The translations under genes were made by a program, and so were the position numbers. This document shows positions 43,363 to 52,118 of a stretch of DNA of 64,000 bases, one piece after another; position 1 is the first letter of the stretch; each line of letters opens with the position of its first letter. Under the pieces are notes generated by a model. It had not been told where the DNA came from, ran no database searches, and saw nothing but the letters and a program-made list of their open reading frames with translations. The stretch is from the NCBI RefSeq assembly GCF_001039275.2, contig NZ_CP030117.1, forward strand, positions 6,179,001 to 6,243,000. Direction: 5' to 3'. Source of the stretch: Brevibacillus brevis (lineage in GTDB: Bacteria; Bacillota; Bacilli; Brevibacillales; Brevibacillaceae).

Positions 43363-45147
43363 TTGAAACGCTATCTGTTTATCATTTGTACCTGCATGCT
43401 GCTATGGACATCTGCTCTGTCTGCTGCTGTAGCCGCGCCGCTGGTGCCAGAGCAGCTCAAGCAAATAATCGCCCTCTCTAGCGATGCCCTGATTAGCAGT
43501 GGAGATAACAACTGGGAAGAAGCAGCTAAAGCGATCAGCAGTATGAAGAGCATCTGGGAGGGCAATTCGGAAGAAACCTCCGCAGATGCACAAGCATTGA
43601 CGCAAGCAATCGTGGAAGCAGAACAAGCCCTTGCCCAAGCGAAGGCGAATCCTGACACTGCAAAAGCAGCCATCTCCAATCTGGCAAAAGCAACGGATCG
43701 TTACGTCTCATCCAAAGAAGAAGGCGGTCAGCCAAAAGAACGCGCGCACAAGCAAATTGCGGCATTGCTACCTCTCTTGCAAAACAGCATGACAGCCATC
43801 ACGGAAGGCGATCTGACGAAAGCCAAGCAATCGTACAACAGCTTCGTCACCGGCTGGTACAAGGCAGAGGGTCTTGTACGAGCGGAAAATGCCGCAATCT
43901 ACGGGGATATGGAAATCAAAATCAGCAGTGCACGCATTGCCTTGAATACAGAACCACCCGACCCTAAAAAGAGCGCAGAGAAAGTACAGGCACTCATTAC
44001 TACCGTTGACAATTATTTGTCAGGAAAAGCAGGCCAACAGGCAGCTACGAATGCTTCTACTGAGCAGCCGTCCATCTCGTCTCTCCTGGAACTCCTTGCC
44101 TCGGTAGAAACAGATATCGCCAATCAGGATGCAACCGCTGCTTCGGACAAAATGGAGACCTTTATCACCGCTTGGCCCTCTGTGGAAGGCGTGGTCATGA
44201 CGAAATCGCAAGCTACCTACAGCAGCATCGAAGCCAAGATGGTCGCCATCCCGACACTCATCCTGTCCAATCCCCCGCAATGGGAAAAGGCCACGGCTCA
44301 TCTAGCGGAAATGAAGACAGAGCTGGCGCCGTTTGCGACAACGTCCTCGTACACCGCTTGGGATGCGGGACTCATCTTGTTCCGCGAAGGACTGGAGGCT
44401 ATCTTGATCATCGTCTCCCTGCTCACTGTCCTGAACAAGTCAGGCAATGCCGACAAGCGCAAATGGATTTGGTCTGGGTCCATTGCCGGGATCGTAGTTT
44501 CCGCCATTCTTGCCGTCATCCTCAGTTTCGTTTTCTCTAACCTCTCCACAGGTAACTCGCGAGAAACGATTGAGGGAGTAACTGGACTGATTGCCGTCTT
44601 CTTTATGGTGACGATTGGTGCCTGGTTGCATAAGAAGTCCAATTTGCAGGCATGGAATCAGTTTGTCGAGAAATCTATCGGCTCTTCTTTGGCAAAAGGA
44701 GCTCTGTTGTCACTCTCATTCACTGCCTTTCTCGCTGTCGCCCGCGAAGGGGCAGAAACGATTATCTTTTATATGGGGATGGCCGCTACAATCTCCATGA
44801 CAGACCTAGTGATTGGCATTTTGAGCGCACTTGTCGTCCTAGCCGTGATTGGTTTGGTCATCATCAAGCTCAGTGCACGCATTCCGGTTCGTCCGTTCTT
44901 TTTTGTAGCCAGTCTCTTGCTCTACTACATGGCGTTTAAATTCGTTGGCGTCAGCATCCATGCTTTACAGGTGACCGGAAGCTTATCTGCACACAGCAGC
45001 GATTACTTGTTGTATGCACCAACTCTCGGCATTTACGCGAGCTGGGAAACGACGATCCCGCAATTGATCATACTCGTGATCGTTCTCGTCAATTTGTTCC
45101 TGTATTCGCGGAAAAAAGCAGCCACTCCGATTCCGCGGGTAAACTAA
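43363..45147 (+). CDS. efeU: EfeU/FTR1-family iron permease
   Basis: 594 residues from TTG 43363, with GGAG eight bases upstream; a GTG at 43354 is also in frame. Signal peptide (about 1-25), then an extracytoplasmic helical domain of about 310 residues (three repeated PxVEGxV-type segments, e.g. ITAWPSVEGVVM). The FTR1 membrane domain carries the two iron-binding motifs REGLEAILI (about 341) and REGAETIIFYMG (about 462). Seven transmembrane helices are expected. It imports iron oxidised by EfeB. Last gene of the operon; terminator follows. Confidence 0.92.
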   Translation: MKRYLFIICTCMLLWTSALSAAVAAPLVPEQLKQIIALSSDALISSGDNNWEEAAKAISSMKSIWEGNSEETSADAQALTQAIVEAEQALAQAKANPDTAKAAISNLAKATDRYVSSKEEGGQPKERAHKQIAALLPLLQNSMTAITEGDLTKAKQSYNSFVTGWYKAEGLVRAENAAIYGDMEIKISSARIALNTEPPDPKKSAEKVQALITTVDNYLSGKAGQQAATNASTEQPSISSLLELLASVETDIANQDATAASDKMETFITAWPSVEGVVMTKSQATYSSIEAKMVAIPTLILSNPPQWEKATAHLAEMKTELAPFATTSSYTAWDAGLILFREGLEAILIIVSLLTVLNKSGNADKRKWIWSGSIAGIVVSAILAVILSFVFSNLSTGNSRETIEGVTGLIAVFFMVTIGAWLHKKSNLQAWNQFVEKSIGSSLAKGALLSLSFTAFLAVAREGAETIIFYMGMAATISMTDLVIGILSALVVLAVIGLVIIKLSARIPVRPFFFVASLLLYYMAFKFVGVSIHALQVTGSLSAHSSDYLLYAPTLGIYASWETTIPQLIILVIVLVNLFLYSRKKAATPIPRVN

Positions 45148-45162
45148 AAGAGAGAAAACCTG

Positions 45163-45196
45163 AAAAACGCAGCTCCTTCATGAGGGCTGCGTTTTC
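45163..45196 (+). terminator. Terminator of the efe operon
   Basis: AAAACGCAGC and GGCTGCGTTTTC pair with a short loop, and a T run follows. Confidence 0.85.
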
Positions 45197-45370
45197 TTGT
45201 AAACCCCGATATTATTTTTGGCAATCATTCTTTATCGCAAGTTCACATTTTTTCTGTTATCGTTAAATATTTATGGGACAAGTTATGTTACCATATTACA
45301 GGTGTAACCTTCTTTTTACATTTTTCGTCATTAGAAGGTACGAGATTCGATACTAGGATAGGAGTTAGAT

Positions 45371-46300
45371 ATGGGGGCAACATCAAATTCTGTTAAAGTT
45401 GACGTCAAAACAACGCCACGCGTTCGACAAAATATGGTCTACCTATTAGTGAAGCAGCTTCGTCCACATCAATGGACGAAAAACCTGCTTGTCTTTGCTG
45501 CCTTGCTATTTTCCTTGCACAAAGTAAGTCCGGATGTCATTGGAAAATCAGTGCTGGCCTTCCTGCTGTTTTGTTTTGTATCTGGCTGTGTCTACATCCT
45601 CAATGATTTTGTCGATATCAAAAATGACCGAAATCACCCGGAAAAACAGTTCCGGCCCATGGCTTCTGGTGCATTGCCTCCAGCGCTCGCATTGGCATTC
45701 GGTGCGTTTTTACTACTGGGTTCCCTTTTCAGTGCTTATTACTTTGACCGATTATTCGCGCTCGTACTGCTCGTTTACTTTGTGCTCAATGTCGCTTACT
45801 CGTTGAAGCTGAAGCATGTGGTCATTCTGGACGTCATGATTATTTCAGCCGGTTTTGTTTTGCGTGCCATCGGTGGAAGTCTGATGATCCAAACGCCGTT
45901 CACCCCGTGGTTTTTGCTCTGTACGATGCTGCTCGCGCTGTTTTTGGCCATCAGCAAACGTCGCCACGAGCTGATTTTGTTGCAGCAGGATAAAGGAACG
46001 CATCGCAAAGTGCTCGACAGTTATTCCTCCGAGCTGTTGAATCAGTTGAATACGATTGTGACGACCATGACGATCATCAGCTATTCCTTGTTCACTTTTA
46101 CATCTGGACGCACGATTCACTTGATGTGGACCATTCCGCTCGTGATCTTTGGTATTTTCCGTTACCTGTATTTGATCACCGTCGCAGGCCAGGGCGGCAG
46201 TCCGGAAAAAGTTTTGTTGCAGGACAAGCCGATTCTCATTACGGTGTTCCTGTATGTTGTCATGGTGGCCGGGATTATTTACGTATTTGAATTTAAATAA
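45371..46300 (+). CDS. UbiA-family polyprenyl-phosphate phosphoribosyltransferase
   Basis: 309 residues with about eight or nine transmembrane helices. First aspartate-rich motif NDFVDIKNDRNHPEKQFRP and upstream LRPHQWTKNLLVF match decaprenyl-phosphate phosphoribosyltransferases (the Rv3806c type) more closely than quinone prenyltransferases. A second Asp motif and SKRRHELILLQ are also typical. It should transfer 5-phosphoribose from PRPP to undecaprenyl or decaprenyl phosphate. Downstream genes encode a PAP2 phosphatase and GT-C transferase, the expected next steps. AGGAG precedes the ATG. Confidence 0.8.
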   Translation: MGATSNSVKVDVKTTPRVRQNMVYLLVKQLRPHQWTKNLLVFAALLFSLHKVSPDVIGKSVLAFLLFCFVSGCVYILNDFVDIKNDRNHPEKQFRPMASGALPPALALAFGAFLLLGSLFSAYYFDRLFALVLLVYFVLNVAYSLKLKHVVILDVMIISAGFVLRAIGGSLMIQTPFTPWFLLCTMLLALFLAISKRRHELILLQQDKGTHRKVLDSYSSELLNQLNTIVTTMTIISYSLFTFTSGRTIHLMWTIPLVIFGIFRYLYLITVAGQGGSPEKVLLQDKPILITVFLYVVMVAGIIYVFEFK

Positions 46301-46312
46301 GGTTATAAGGAA

Positions 46313-46478
46313 GTTCAAAAAGTTGTCTTTTGATCACGAAGTAGTCTAAAAAGCTATTTCGACAACGAAGATGGCGTTCACCTCCGAAGTCCGGTGCTCA
46401 TGTAGTTTACCTACACTGCGCTCCTCCTTCGTTCGGTTCTCGCCATCTTCTCGGTGCTGAAAAGCCAGCTTTTTGAAC
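46313..46478. mobile_element. MITE-like inverted-repeat element, 166 bp
   Basis: The terminal arms GTTCAAAAAGTTGTCTTTT and AAAAGCCAGCTTTTTGAAC are inverted repeats matching at 17 of 19 bases. A second internal pair, GAAGATGGCG (46367-46376) and CGCCATCTTC (46441-46450), lets the whole element fold. It contains no ORF. It sits between the UbiA and SMR genes of one operon. I see no certain target-site duplication. Calling it a non-autonomous mobile element is inference. Confidence 0.55.
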
Positions 46479-46527
46479 GTGTTTTTAAGTAGGAAGTTAC
46501 TTGCACAGATAGGTTGTGGATCAGGCT

Positions 46528-46884
46528 ATGCCATCAATTGTTCTAATCATCATTTCCGTGGTCCTCAGTGCGTGTGGACAAGTCGCGATGAAGATGGGCG
46601 CATCCTCGCTCACCAGCAACAATGACATGCTGCTACTGAAGTTCCTGCACTATTTCACGAACCTGCCGATTATGGTGGGACTTGCGCTTTACGGACTTTC
46701 TGCGTTTATCTGGATTGCTGCGCTGGAAAAGGTGCAGCTCTCCTATGCTTATCCCATGGCAGCACTCGGATACGTGTTGGTAGCTGTGCTGTCCTTCTTG
46801 GTCTTCAACGAACCATTGTCCCTTACACGTATTGTCGGTCTGGCGATTATCGTTGTGGGCGTCGTCGTCATTTCCCAGTCGTAA
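46528..46884 (+). CDS. SMR/EamA-type small membrane transporter (lipid-linked sugar flippase candidate)
   Basis: 118 residues and four transmembrane helices, starting MPSIVLIIISVVLSACGQVAMKMGAS, which is typical of the ArnE/SMR-like EamA half-transporters. The start is uncertain: ATG 46528 is preferred, GTG 46516 is also open; both ribosome sites are weak. The following AYPMAALGYVLVAVLS is the usual third helix. Located between a polyprenyl phosphoribosyltransferase, a PAP2 phosphatase and a GT-C transferase, it may flip polyprenyl-phospho-pentose across the membrane. Function inferred from context. Confidence 0.7.
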   Translation: MPSIVLIIISVVLSACGQVAMKMGASSLTSNNDMLLLKFLHYFTNLPIMVGLALYGLSAFIWIAALEKVQLSYAYPMAALGYVLVAVLSFLVFNEPLSLTRIVGLAIIVVGVVVISQS

Positions 46885-46907
46885 TCATCATGTAGAGGAG
46901 TTTTACC

Positions 46908-47348
46908 ATGTTATATGCAGTAGCGCCGTTCATCGGCTGGCTTGTGTCCGGAATAACCAAATTTTTGATTAATTACCTCCGTTTTGGGTCCCGGGCCAAA
47001 GAAATGGTCGGGAACGGCGGGTTTCCCAGCACGCACACAACTGTTATGGTCACAACTGTGTTTTTGATTGGTTTGCAGGAAGGCTTTACTCATCCTGCAT
47101 TCGGGCTGGGTGTGGCTGTGACGTTTATTGTGATCATCGATGCGACTGGATTGCGCAGAGCGGTAGGAAAACATGCAGAAGCACTCAACAAGCTCGCAAA
47201 GGAACATCCGGACGTGTTTCCCACCAAACCTTTGCGCGAAAGCATGGGACATACCAGATGGGAAATTGCCGGGGGGCTGGTGCTCGGGGTACTGCTTGCG
47301 ACCATATTGCATCTGCTGGCAGCGAACCTCCCTAACCTCATTGGCTAG
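46908..47348 (+). CDS. Divergent PAP2-family phosphatase (DUF212)
   Basis: 146 residues and four transmembrane helices. The conserved GNGGFPSTHTTVMV and late RESMGHTRWEIAGGLVLG with catalytic-type His residues correspond to the divergent PAP2 family. GAGGAG precedes the ATG. Its expected role, by analogy with the mycobacterial Rv3806c-Rv3807c pair, is to remove the 5-phosphate from polyprenyl-phosphoryl-5-phosphoribose. The analogy is inferred from gene order and family. Confidence 0.75.
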   Translation: MLYAVAPFIGWLVSGITKFLINYLRFGSRAKEMVGNGGFPSTHTTVMVTTVFLIGLQEGFTHPAFGLGVAVTFIVIIDATGLRRAVGKHAEALNKLAKEHPDVFPTKPLRESMGHTRWEIAGGLVLGVLLATILHLLAANLPNLIG

Positions 47349-47375
47349 TAGATTCGTAGACAGGAGATTATGTTC

Positions 47376-49064
47376 ATGAATAACCGTACAGCTACGTACT
47401 CGTTCCTGCTCGGGACGGCTTTGCTATTGTTTATGGCTACGATTGTGCTTAGCACATCGGTTTTATTTTTATTCGGCGTATCCGTGACGGCCGCCAGCTT
47501 TTGGATTGGCCTCGTTGCGGCTTTGGCGGCGATGGGCGGGATGGTGTCAGTCTTCGTAAGTTCACGTCGTCGGGCCTGGTTTTTCTCCCTGTTGGCTGGA
47601 CTGGCGATTGTGTCAGGCATCAGCTACTCTATCAGCGCCAATACGTTTGATCTCTCTTTTGACGGACAAACGTATCATCAAGAAGCAATCGTGAAGATAA
47701 CCGAAGGCTGGAATCCGGTTCATGACCAGCCTATCCTCAAGCCTCCTGGTTCAAAAGAAGTGGAGGAGATGGATAATAGAGAGGTTCTCTCGGCCTTTCA
47801 CCTGTGGATCAATCATTACGCCAAAGGTCCTTGGATGCTCGATGCCGTCATGTATAAACTGACTGGTCAGATCGAGGTTAGCAAAATATTTAACCTGTTG
47901 TTGATTGCATCGTCCTTTTTCCTGACACTCGCTGCCATCCAGACCGCTTTCCCAGAGAAAAAAGGGACTGCGATTGCCTTCGCCCTGCTCGCAGCGTTCA
48001 ATCCAGCGGTGATCACGCAATCAACTTCCTTCTATATTGACGGACAGCTCGGGTCACTCGTGCTCATCATCTGCGCTCTCGGCTATCTGCTGTATAAGCG
48101 CTACCATGTTTGGACGCTACTAGCGCTGTGCGCAACACTCATGCTGCTGGCACAGATCAAATTCACGGCATTGGGGTATGCCGGATTGCTCGGCTTGGCG
48201 ATTCTCGTGCTCTTCTTTTTCTACGATCGCCGTCAGCACATCAAGAGCATGCTCGTGTGGCTTTCGGTTAGTCTGGTTATCACGGTAGGGGTTGTTGGGT
48301 ACAATCCGTATGTCACCAACACGCTAGCAAAGGGACATCCGTTTTATCCGTTGGCGGGTAAAGGCGCCGTTGATATCATGACCTCGAACAGCCCGCATGG
48401 CTTCAAAGACAATACGAGCATAGAAAATCTGGCTATTTCCTTATTTTCCAAATCGGAAAACATCGCAACTCCCCATAGCCCTACATGGAAAGTGCCATTT
48501 ACGGTCACAGGGAAAGAGCTCGCCGTGTTCTACTCTCCTGACGTGCGTGTAGCCGGATTCGGACCGCTTTTCGGAGGAGCTATGATTGTCACATGCCTGA
48601 TTCTCGTCGCCTTGCTTTTGGGGACTCATCGAAAAAAAGCGGCACCTTTCTTGTGGATCAGTCTGGCGCTCTTCGTGACTGTGCTCATTAATCCGGAAAG
48701 CTGGTGGGCGCGCTATGTTCCGCAGCTTTGGGTGATTCCACTCTTGATTGCGCTGGCAGTTTGGGATCTCCAGAAGGGCTTTTTCCGCCATGCGGGCAAG
48801 GTTTTGGTCGTCATCTTACTCGCCAATATGGTGATGGTAAATGCTTCTCATATCATTGGACAATCTGGCGCCAATGCGTTTGTGAAAAAGCAGCTTGAAG
48901 AGCTTAAGGCAAGCAACAAAACGCTGGTCGTAGACTTCCACCATTTCAATGCGGTGAAAGTACGTCTGCAAGAAGCTGGCATTCCTTTCGTTGAGCAAAA
49001 GCTGGATAAAGGCGAAGAAGTCAAAGGATTTATAACTACGCGTGCGGTTTACCTGTTGAAATAA
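47376..49064 (+). CDS. GT-C-fold membrane glycosyltransferase
   Basis: 562 residues from ATG 47376 (AGGAG nine bases upstream); ATG 47370 is too close to the ribosome site. About eleven transmembrane helices. The first long outer loop has an acidic motif FDLSFDGQTYHQEAI, and a second loop DQPILKPPGS, resembling the DxD-like loop of PMT/ArnT/arabinosyltransferase-type GT-C enzymes, which use polyprenyl-phospho-sugars. A short soluble C-terminus follows. It probably uses the polyprenyl-phospho-pentose made by the upstream genes to decorate a wall polymer. Acceptor unknown. Terminator downstream. Confidence 0.75.
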   Translation: MNNRTATYSFLLGTALLLFMATIVLSTSVLFLFGVSVTAASFWIGLVAALAAMGGMVSVFVSSRRRAWFFSLLAGLAIVSGISYSISANTFDLSFDGQTYHQEAIVKITEGWNPVHDQPILKPPGSKEVEEMDNREVLSAFHLWINHYAKGPWMLDAVMYKLTGQIEVSKIFNLLLIASSFFLTLAAIQTAFPEKKGTAIAFALLAAFNPAVITQSTSFYIDGQLGSLVLIICALGYLLYKRYHVWTLLALCATLMLLAQIKFTALGYAGLLGLAILVLFFFYDRRQHIKSMLVWLSVSLVITVGVVGYNPYVTNTLAKGHPFYPLAGKGAVDIMTSNSPHGFKDNTSIENLAISLFSKSENIATPHSPTWKVPFTVTGKELAVFYSPDVRVAGFGPLFGGAMIVTCLILVALLLGTHRKKAAPFLWISLALFVTVLINPESWWARYVPQLWVIPLLIALAVWDLQKGFFRHAGKVLVVILLANMVMVNASHIIGQSGANAFVKKQLEELKASNKTLVVDFHHFNAVKVRLQEAGIPFVEQKLDKGEEVKGFITTRAVYLLK

Positions 49065-49071
49065 AAGATAG

Positions 49072-49122
49072 AAAGGGCGTCTCTAAGTCGGGAAATCGAC
49101 ATTTGAGACAGCCCCTTTTTTA
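49072..49122 (+). terminator. Terminator of the polyprenyl-pentose operon
   Basis: AAAGGGCGTCTC pairs with GAGACAGCCCCTTTTTT, with an inner GTCG/CGAC hairpin, and a T run follows. Confidence 0.8.
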
Positions 49123-49243
49123 TTTTTAAGTTTGTGTAGTGGACGAGACATCAGATTGCACAAATGTAAAAATTTTCATAATGGTTTCTGGAAGACTATG
49201 GTAAAGTTTACTTGTGTTGATTATCCAGAAGGGAGTGTGCATC

Positions 49244-49711
49244 ATGCCTGTTGAAACATTCAAAGCAACTGCACATCTACAAAAGGGAATGGTTGTGAAG
49301 GCCAGTTCCAGAAATTTCGAGATAACCATCGATGAACCGAAAAGCTTGGGGGGAACGGATACTGGGATGAACCCGGTTGAACTGGTACTCTCCGCATTAG
49401 GCGCATGCCAATCTATCGTTGCCAGAGTATATGCCAGGAAGTTTTCTATTCAACTCGACGATTTTTGGGTAGAAGTCGAAGGCGATCTCGATACAGATGG
49501 CTTCATGAACAAATCTGATGTTCGACGCGGGTATTCCGAGATTCGATACACCTTTCATATCAAAACCGATGCTCCTAGAGAGCAAGTAGAGTCTTTTGTG
49601 GAGTTTTTGGAACAGACATGCCCGGTTGGAGATACGATTGCGAATCCTGTTACCCTTAAGTTAAACGGAATTGTTATTGAAAAGCCGAGCGAGATAAAGG
49701 CGAATGATTAA
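49244..49711 (+). CDS. OsmC/YhfA-family protein
   Basis: 155 residues from ATG 49244, with AGGGAG nine bases upstream; a GTG at 49214 lacks a site. OsmC fold with both catalytic cysteines: LGACQSIVARVYARK (first Cys) and FLEQTCPVGDTI (second Cys), plus the Met-Asn-Pro-Val-Glu start of the main helix (GMNPVELVLSALG). Members reduce organic hydroperoxides; the YhfA-like subgroup has no clear substrate. Own transcription unit, ending in a bidirectional terminator. Confidence 0.85.
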   Translation: MPVETFKATAHLQKGMVVKASSRNFEITIDEPKSLGGTDTGMNPVELVLSALGACQSIVARVYARKFSIQLDDFWVEVEGDLDTDGFMNKSDVRRGYSEIRYTFHIKTDAPREQVESFVEFLEQTCPVGDTIANPVTLKLNGIVIEKPSEIKAND

Positions 49712-49715
49712 AAAT

Positions 49716-49740
49716 AAGGCTCCCTATTGGGAGCCTTTGT
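49716..49740. terminator. Terminator shared by osmC-like gene and uppP
   Basis: AGGCTCCC (49717-49724) and GGGAGCCT (49729-49736) with a 4-base loop, followed by a TTTG and later TATTTTT stretch. It lies between two convergent genes. Confidence 0.7.
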
Positions 49741-49754
49741 CGTATTTTTGATTT

Positions 49755-50588
49755 TTACATAAACACAAAGTAAATGACCGCTGCCAGCACCAAACGGTAA
49801 ATCGCAAACGGTGTCAGCTTAATGCGATTGATCAGCTTCAGGAAGAAACGGATCGACAGAAGCGCGAACACAAACGCGCTAATAAAACCGACGACGAAAA
49901 ACGGAATGCTGTCCATCGTAATCGCATCCCAACGCTTCAACAGCGACAAAAAGCTTGCGCCCGCCATGATCGGCACAGCCATAATAAACGTGAAGTCTGC
50001 CGCCGCCCGATGGCTCATACCCAACAGTACGCCCCCCGAGATCGTGGAACCCGAACGGGAAAAGCCAGGCCACAGGGAGAAGCATTGAATAAGTCCGACC
50101 AGAAACGCTTGCTTGTACGTAATTTGGTCAACCGACTCGATCTTGGCACGCTTTGGTCGGAACCAATCCGCAGCCAACATGAGCAGAGCGCCCAGCACCA
50201 GACCGATTACCACGGTCTTCGTCGAGAACAAATACTCATCGATGTAGTCGTCAAACAAAACACCCAGAATCCCCGCCGGAATCAAACCGACAATGACCGT
50301 AGCCAAATTCAGCCGAGGTCCTGCCTGAACCTCACGCTTACCAGCCAGTCTGTTGAGGCCGAGCAAGCTCATGAACCGATCCCACATCAAAACGACAACA
50401 GCCAAAATCGAGCCGAGCTGAATGACAATCTTGAAGGTGTTCGCCACTTCTGGTGAAAACATCTCCTTCGTTTGGAACAAAAAGTCATCAACAATGATCA
50501 TGTGACCCGTAGAGGAAACAGGGGCAAACTCAGTCAAACCTTCTACTAGCCCCAGCACAATCGCGACAAAAGCTTCCCAGAGACCCAA
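49755..50588 (-). CDS. uppP: Undecaprenyl-diphosphatase UppP (BacA)
   Basis: 277 residues from TTG 50588 (AGGAG upstream at a workable distance); the frame is open to 50624. Eight transmembrane helices. Both catalytic regions are intact: EGLTEFAPVSSTGHMII and GFSRSGSTISGGVLLG. It recycles undecaprenyl diphosphate to the monophosphate for wall and polymer synthesis and confers bacitracin tolerance. It neighbours the polyprenyl-pentose operon and the exopolysaccharide operon, which both use the same lipid pool. Transcribed from a possible ECF promoter. Confidence 0.92.
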   Translation of the reverse strand: MGLWEAFVAIVLGLVEGLTEFAPVSSTGHMIIVDDFLFQTKEMFSPEVANTFKIVIQLGSILAVVVLMWDRFMSLLGLNRLAGKREVQAGPRLNLATVIVGLIPAGILGVLFDDYIDEYLFSTKTVVIGLVLGALLMLAADWFRPKRAKIESVDQITYKQAFLVGLIQCFSLWPGFSRSGSTISGGVLLGMSHRAAADFTFIMAVPIMAGASFLSLLKRWDAITMDSIPFFVVGFISAFVFALLSIRFFLKLINRIKLTPFAIYRLVLAAVIYFVFM

Positions 50589-50668
50589 AAATTCCACGCT
50601 CCTATGAATGATGTCCAAAATCAATATGCAGCAGCCACCCTGTAAAAGAGCAGACTACTGCTTCTAGC

Positions 50669-50700
50669 ATTATAACGTTCATCTCCGGTACAAAGTTACA
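50669..50700 (-). promoter_or_regulatory. uppP: ECF-like promoter of uppP
   Basis: Minus strand TGTAAC (50700-50695), 17 bp, CGTTATAAT (50677-50669). The -35 and the CGT of the -10 fit ECF promoters, and TATAAT could also serve sigma-A. In Bacillus the functionally equivalent bacitracin-resistance phosphatase gene is under ECF control, which makes this plausible. Confidence 0.45.
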
Positions 50701-50812
50701 TTGTGATAGAAAAACATTCTAGTAAATTATTGATGGGATTTCCCACAGTGAAAGCCCTCATGTTTTTCTTTATTCATTTAACTCTACAAGATGTGAATCG
50801 AAAAGCTGCGCA

Positions 50813-51012
50813 GGAAGAAGCGAATTTCCAGTCCAAGCGCCTCTGGAGCCCGCCCCAGCTTCGGAATAAATGGCGGGGAATTTCAGCTTCACTTATGAAG
50901 GACATCCTCGAAACTTCTACGTTTGAAGCGCTCCCACCATTTATTCCGAAGCGGACAGTCATACCCCTTGCGGGGCGTAGGCCGAAGCGTAGACTTGAAA
51001 TTCGCTTCTTCC
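50813..51012. repeat. 200-bp long inverted-repeat element
   Basis: The ends GGAAGAAGCGAATTTC (50813-50828) and GAAATTCGCTTCTTCC (50997-51012) are perfect inverted repeats. A second perfect pair, TTCGGAATAAATGG (50860-50873) and CCATTTATTCCGAA (50937-50950), lies inside. No ORF. It occupies most of the roughly 440-base gene-free stretch between uppP and the GH18-like gene. It may be a REP/MITE-type element; it could also help terminate the exopolysaccharide operon. Confidence 0.65.
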
Positions 51013-51026
51013 CCCACCAAAAGCCC

Positions 51027-52091
51027 CTACCGGTTCACATATTGCAATGTCCCTTCCCCCATGTCACCTAGTCGCCAAAGCGCGATTTTCTCGATGCCCG
51101 CCTTCTTCGCAACTGCAACCCATTGAGACAGTGTCTCTTCATCCGCATACCAAACTGTGTGCTTTTGTCCGTCTTCACCCATATAGTCGAAGTACAAACT
51201 GCCACTTGCTTTATCCCGCTTTGGCGGCTCGATGCTGGAGATAGCAAAGTCTGCTGCCTGTTTTTCCGTCACAGCCGTCACTTTTCCATCAGAAGCCCAA
51301 TCAAATCCACCTACAGAAAGGGCCATGATTTTGTCACTCGGCACTTTTTGCATGCGCTGGGCAAGCTCCTCAATAAATGCATGATCGGCTTTGGGACCTG
51401 GCTCTGTATTCATACCGTACAAATTATACGCCATCATGACGTAAGTAGGCCCCTTTGGCAATGCCAACTCTTCAATCGGCGCGCGCGGCTCCAATACGAT
51501 GCGAAGCGACTTTTCCTCCTGCTCCATTTGCTGGTACAAGGTATGGATAAAAGTAAGGAAGTTGTCCCAGTCTTTCTCGTCAATTCTCTCATAATCGATT
51601 TCCAAACCATGAAAGCCATTCTGGATCACGGCATTCTTGATCTCCATAATGTGCTTGGTACGGCTATCTTCTGTCGCCATGAGCCTGCTGACAATCGACG
51701 GGTCCTTTTGAATCTGCGTACCATCACGGTTAAGACGATCATTCACAATGGTCAAATCGAGATCGACATAGCTGCCCTGCTTCGAGGCTTCCTTGATCTC
51801 AGGCATCGCCTTGGTCATGCGGTCTGTAAAATGTAGCTTGTCATTTTCATCAAAATACGCCGCGAAGACTTGCACACTGGACAAGCCATCCGTCATCCTG
51901 CGGAAATCCTCCAAGCCGGATTCCCACTGCCAGTCTACTACCCAGGCAGACAATTCCGTCGTTTTGTTGGCAGCATCTACAATCTCCAAGTTTTCAGTAT
52001 CATTCCATTTCATCATGTACCACACGAGGGTGATACACACTACTATCAGAAGAGCAGTCAAAATGATCGATCGTTTCTTGATGTTTGACAC
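51027..52091 (-). CDS. GH18-like membrane-anchored glycosidase
   Basis: 354 residues. N-terminal signal anchor (about 8-26), then a TIM-barrel with the GH18 signature in slightly changed form, FHGLEIDYE, where the final Glu is the catalytic acid. Other strands (LSAWVVDWQWE, YVMMAYNLYGM, IALWRLGDMGEG) fit the YaaH/chitinase-like family. GTG start. It is the last gene of the exopolysaccharide operon; synthase-dependent systems commonly include a hydrolase that trims or releases the polymer. Specificity for an N-acetylhexosamine polymer is inferred. Confidence 0.75.
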   Translation of the reverse strand: MSNIKKRSIILTALLIVVCITLVWYMMKWNDTENLEIVDAANKTTELSAWVVDWQWESGLEDFRRMTDGLSSVQVFAAYFDENDKLHFTDRMTKAMPEIKEASKQGSYVDLDLTIVNDRLNRDGTQIQKDPSIVSRLMATEDSRTKHIMEIKNAVIQNGFHGLEIDYERIDEKDWDNFLTFIHTLYQQMEQEEKSLRIVLEPRAPIEELALPKGPTYVMMAYNLYGMNTEPGPKADHAFIEELAQRMQKVPSDKIMALSVGGFDWASDGKVTAVTEKQAADFAISSIEPPKRDKASGSLYFDYMGEDGQKHTVWYADEETLSQWVAVAKKAGIEKIALWRLGDMGEGTLQYVNR

Positions 52092-52118
52092 CTTACACGG
52101 ATCCCCCTTGTTTCGGAT

